From an uncultured Eubacteriales bacterium (GTDB lineage: Bacteria; Bacillota; Clostridia; Oscillospirales; Acutalibacteraceae): a DNA stretch of 33,227 bases. Made by a program: the position numbers and the translations under genes. The notes beneath the pieces were generated by a model. That model was given only the letters and a program-made list of their open reading frames with translations. It was not told where the DNA came from and did no database searches. The stretch spans positions 1 to 33,227 of the forward strand of contig ONWI01000026.1 of assembly GCA_900321515.1 (NCBI GenBank), read 5' to 3'. Below, in pieces: positions 32,806 to 33,227 of this stretch; the first letter of the stretch is position 1; each line of letters opens with the position of its first letter.

Positions 32806-32985
32806 CGTTCCATAGGGCATCACTGTCTATAAGTGCATTTTACCAGTTTTATATGAATTTTTCAACTGTCGGTGAAACAAAAGAAAAATTAATTTGCAAA
32901 ATATATATCCGATGTTTTCGGGGCACCGGATTTAATGAAATGTAAAATAATTTTTTCTGATATGTAAAAAATATTGAGAAACCAC

Positions 32986-33014
32986 TTGTAAAACAAAATT
33001 CTATGGATTATAAT
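32986..33014 (+). promoter_or_regulatory. Promoter for the C_GCAxxG_C_C gene
   Basis: TTGTAA (32986-32991), 17 bp, TATAAT (33009-33014), about 100 bp before the ATG. The rest of the gap 32695-33112 is AT-rich and holds no gene that I can support. A 9-bp imperfect inverted repeat at 33033-33041 and 33074-33082 lies in the leader. Confidence 0.65.
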
Positions 33015-33112
33015 GATTTCAATTATACATTAAGAGTCTGTGCAGTTTTTCGGCGTGTGCGGAGATATAATGAACAGGCTCTAAGGCAAAGGCGATTATG
33101 AGGTGAAGGAGA

Positions 33113-33227
33113 ATGGAACGCGCGGAACAGGCGGTTAATTTCAAGCACAACGGAAACAACTGCTGTCAGGCAGTGCTTATGGCTTACGCCGACAGAATAG
33201 ATATATCAGAGCAGCAGATCAAGCGGC
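33113..33227 (+). CDS. C_GCAxxG_C_C family protein, 3' end outside the window
   Basis: The first 38 codons of a gene cut by the window edge. The protein begins MERAEQAVNFKHNGNNCCQA and continues VLMAYADRIDISEQQIKR, matching the start of the C_GCAxxG_C_C (PF09719) family: a Cys pair in the GYNCAQAV-like position followed by a short helix. These are putative redox or metal-binding proteins. GAGGTG lies about ten bases before the ATG. Confidence 0.7.
   Translation, partial: MERAEQAVNFKHNGNNCCQAVLMAYADRIDISEQQIKR

Overview
The window reads as a piece of a Clostridia chromosome, most likely from the Ruminococcus/Oscillospiraceae group. The support is strong AGGAGG ribosome binding sites, many TTGACA-N17-TATAAT promoters, NfnAB flavin-based electron bifurcation genes, BspA-type and internalin-type leucine-rich repeat proteins, and a Cthe_2159-like carbohydrate-binding lipoprotein. 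This is an inference from gene content; there is no 16S rRNA. I found no rRNA, tRNA, CRISPR array, insertion sequence or prophage gene.

Region 1 (1-6315, mostly + strand): the 3' end of a low-complexity acidic repeat protein; a polytopic protein that looks like a P-type ATPase whose catalytic aspartate and other motifs are lost; greA with a consensus promoter; a PlsC acyltransferase; and a membrane-anchored LRR_5 protein. A long hairpin serves as the shared terminator with ilvD, which faces it.

Region 2 (6393-11747): ilvD on the - strand; a 560-bp AT-rich non-coding stretch holding a cluster of DnaA-box-like sites but no dnaA; a small tail-anchored protein; and an AT-rich pair encoding a polytopic GT-C-like membrane protein and a DPM1-like GT2 glycosyltransferase. 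The pair probably transfers sugars from a polyprenyl-phosphate carrier at the membrane and may have been acquired by transfer.

Region 3 (11748-15260, - strand): two tandem paralogous lipoproteins, each with its own promoter and terminator, and the alanine aminotransferase alaA.

Region 4 (15415-20229, - strand): an apparent operon nfnA - LRR membrane protein - nfnB - DUF2974 hydrolase. The two Nfn subunits are normally encoded side by side, so the LRR gene between them is unusual.

Region 5 (20515-25315, - strand): the Cthe_2159-like lipoprotein with a candidate response-regulator direct repeat upstream, then HIT protein - phosphoribosyltransferase - comEC. The C-terminal metallo-beta-lactamase-like domain of ComEC has lost its metal motif.

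Region 6 (25469-32185): two - strand blocks separated by a + strand SPFH/zinc-ribbon gene. One block is adenosine-deaminase-like - esterase - two ABC-2 (DUF990-type) permeases. The other is the probable cognate ABC ATPase followed by two GNAT acetyltransferases. The window ends with a small unknown protein and the start of a C_GCAxxG_C_C-family protein.

The observations I rate most highly are the P-type ATPase-like pseudoenzyme, the DnaA-box cluster without dnaA, the interrupted nfn operon, and the degenerate ComEC C-terminal domain.
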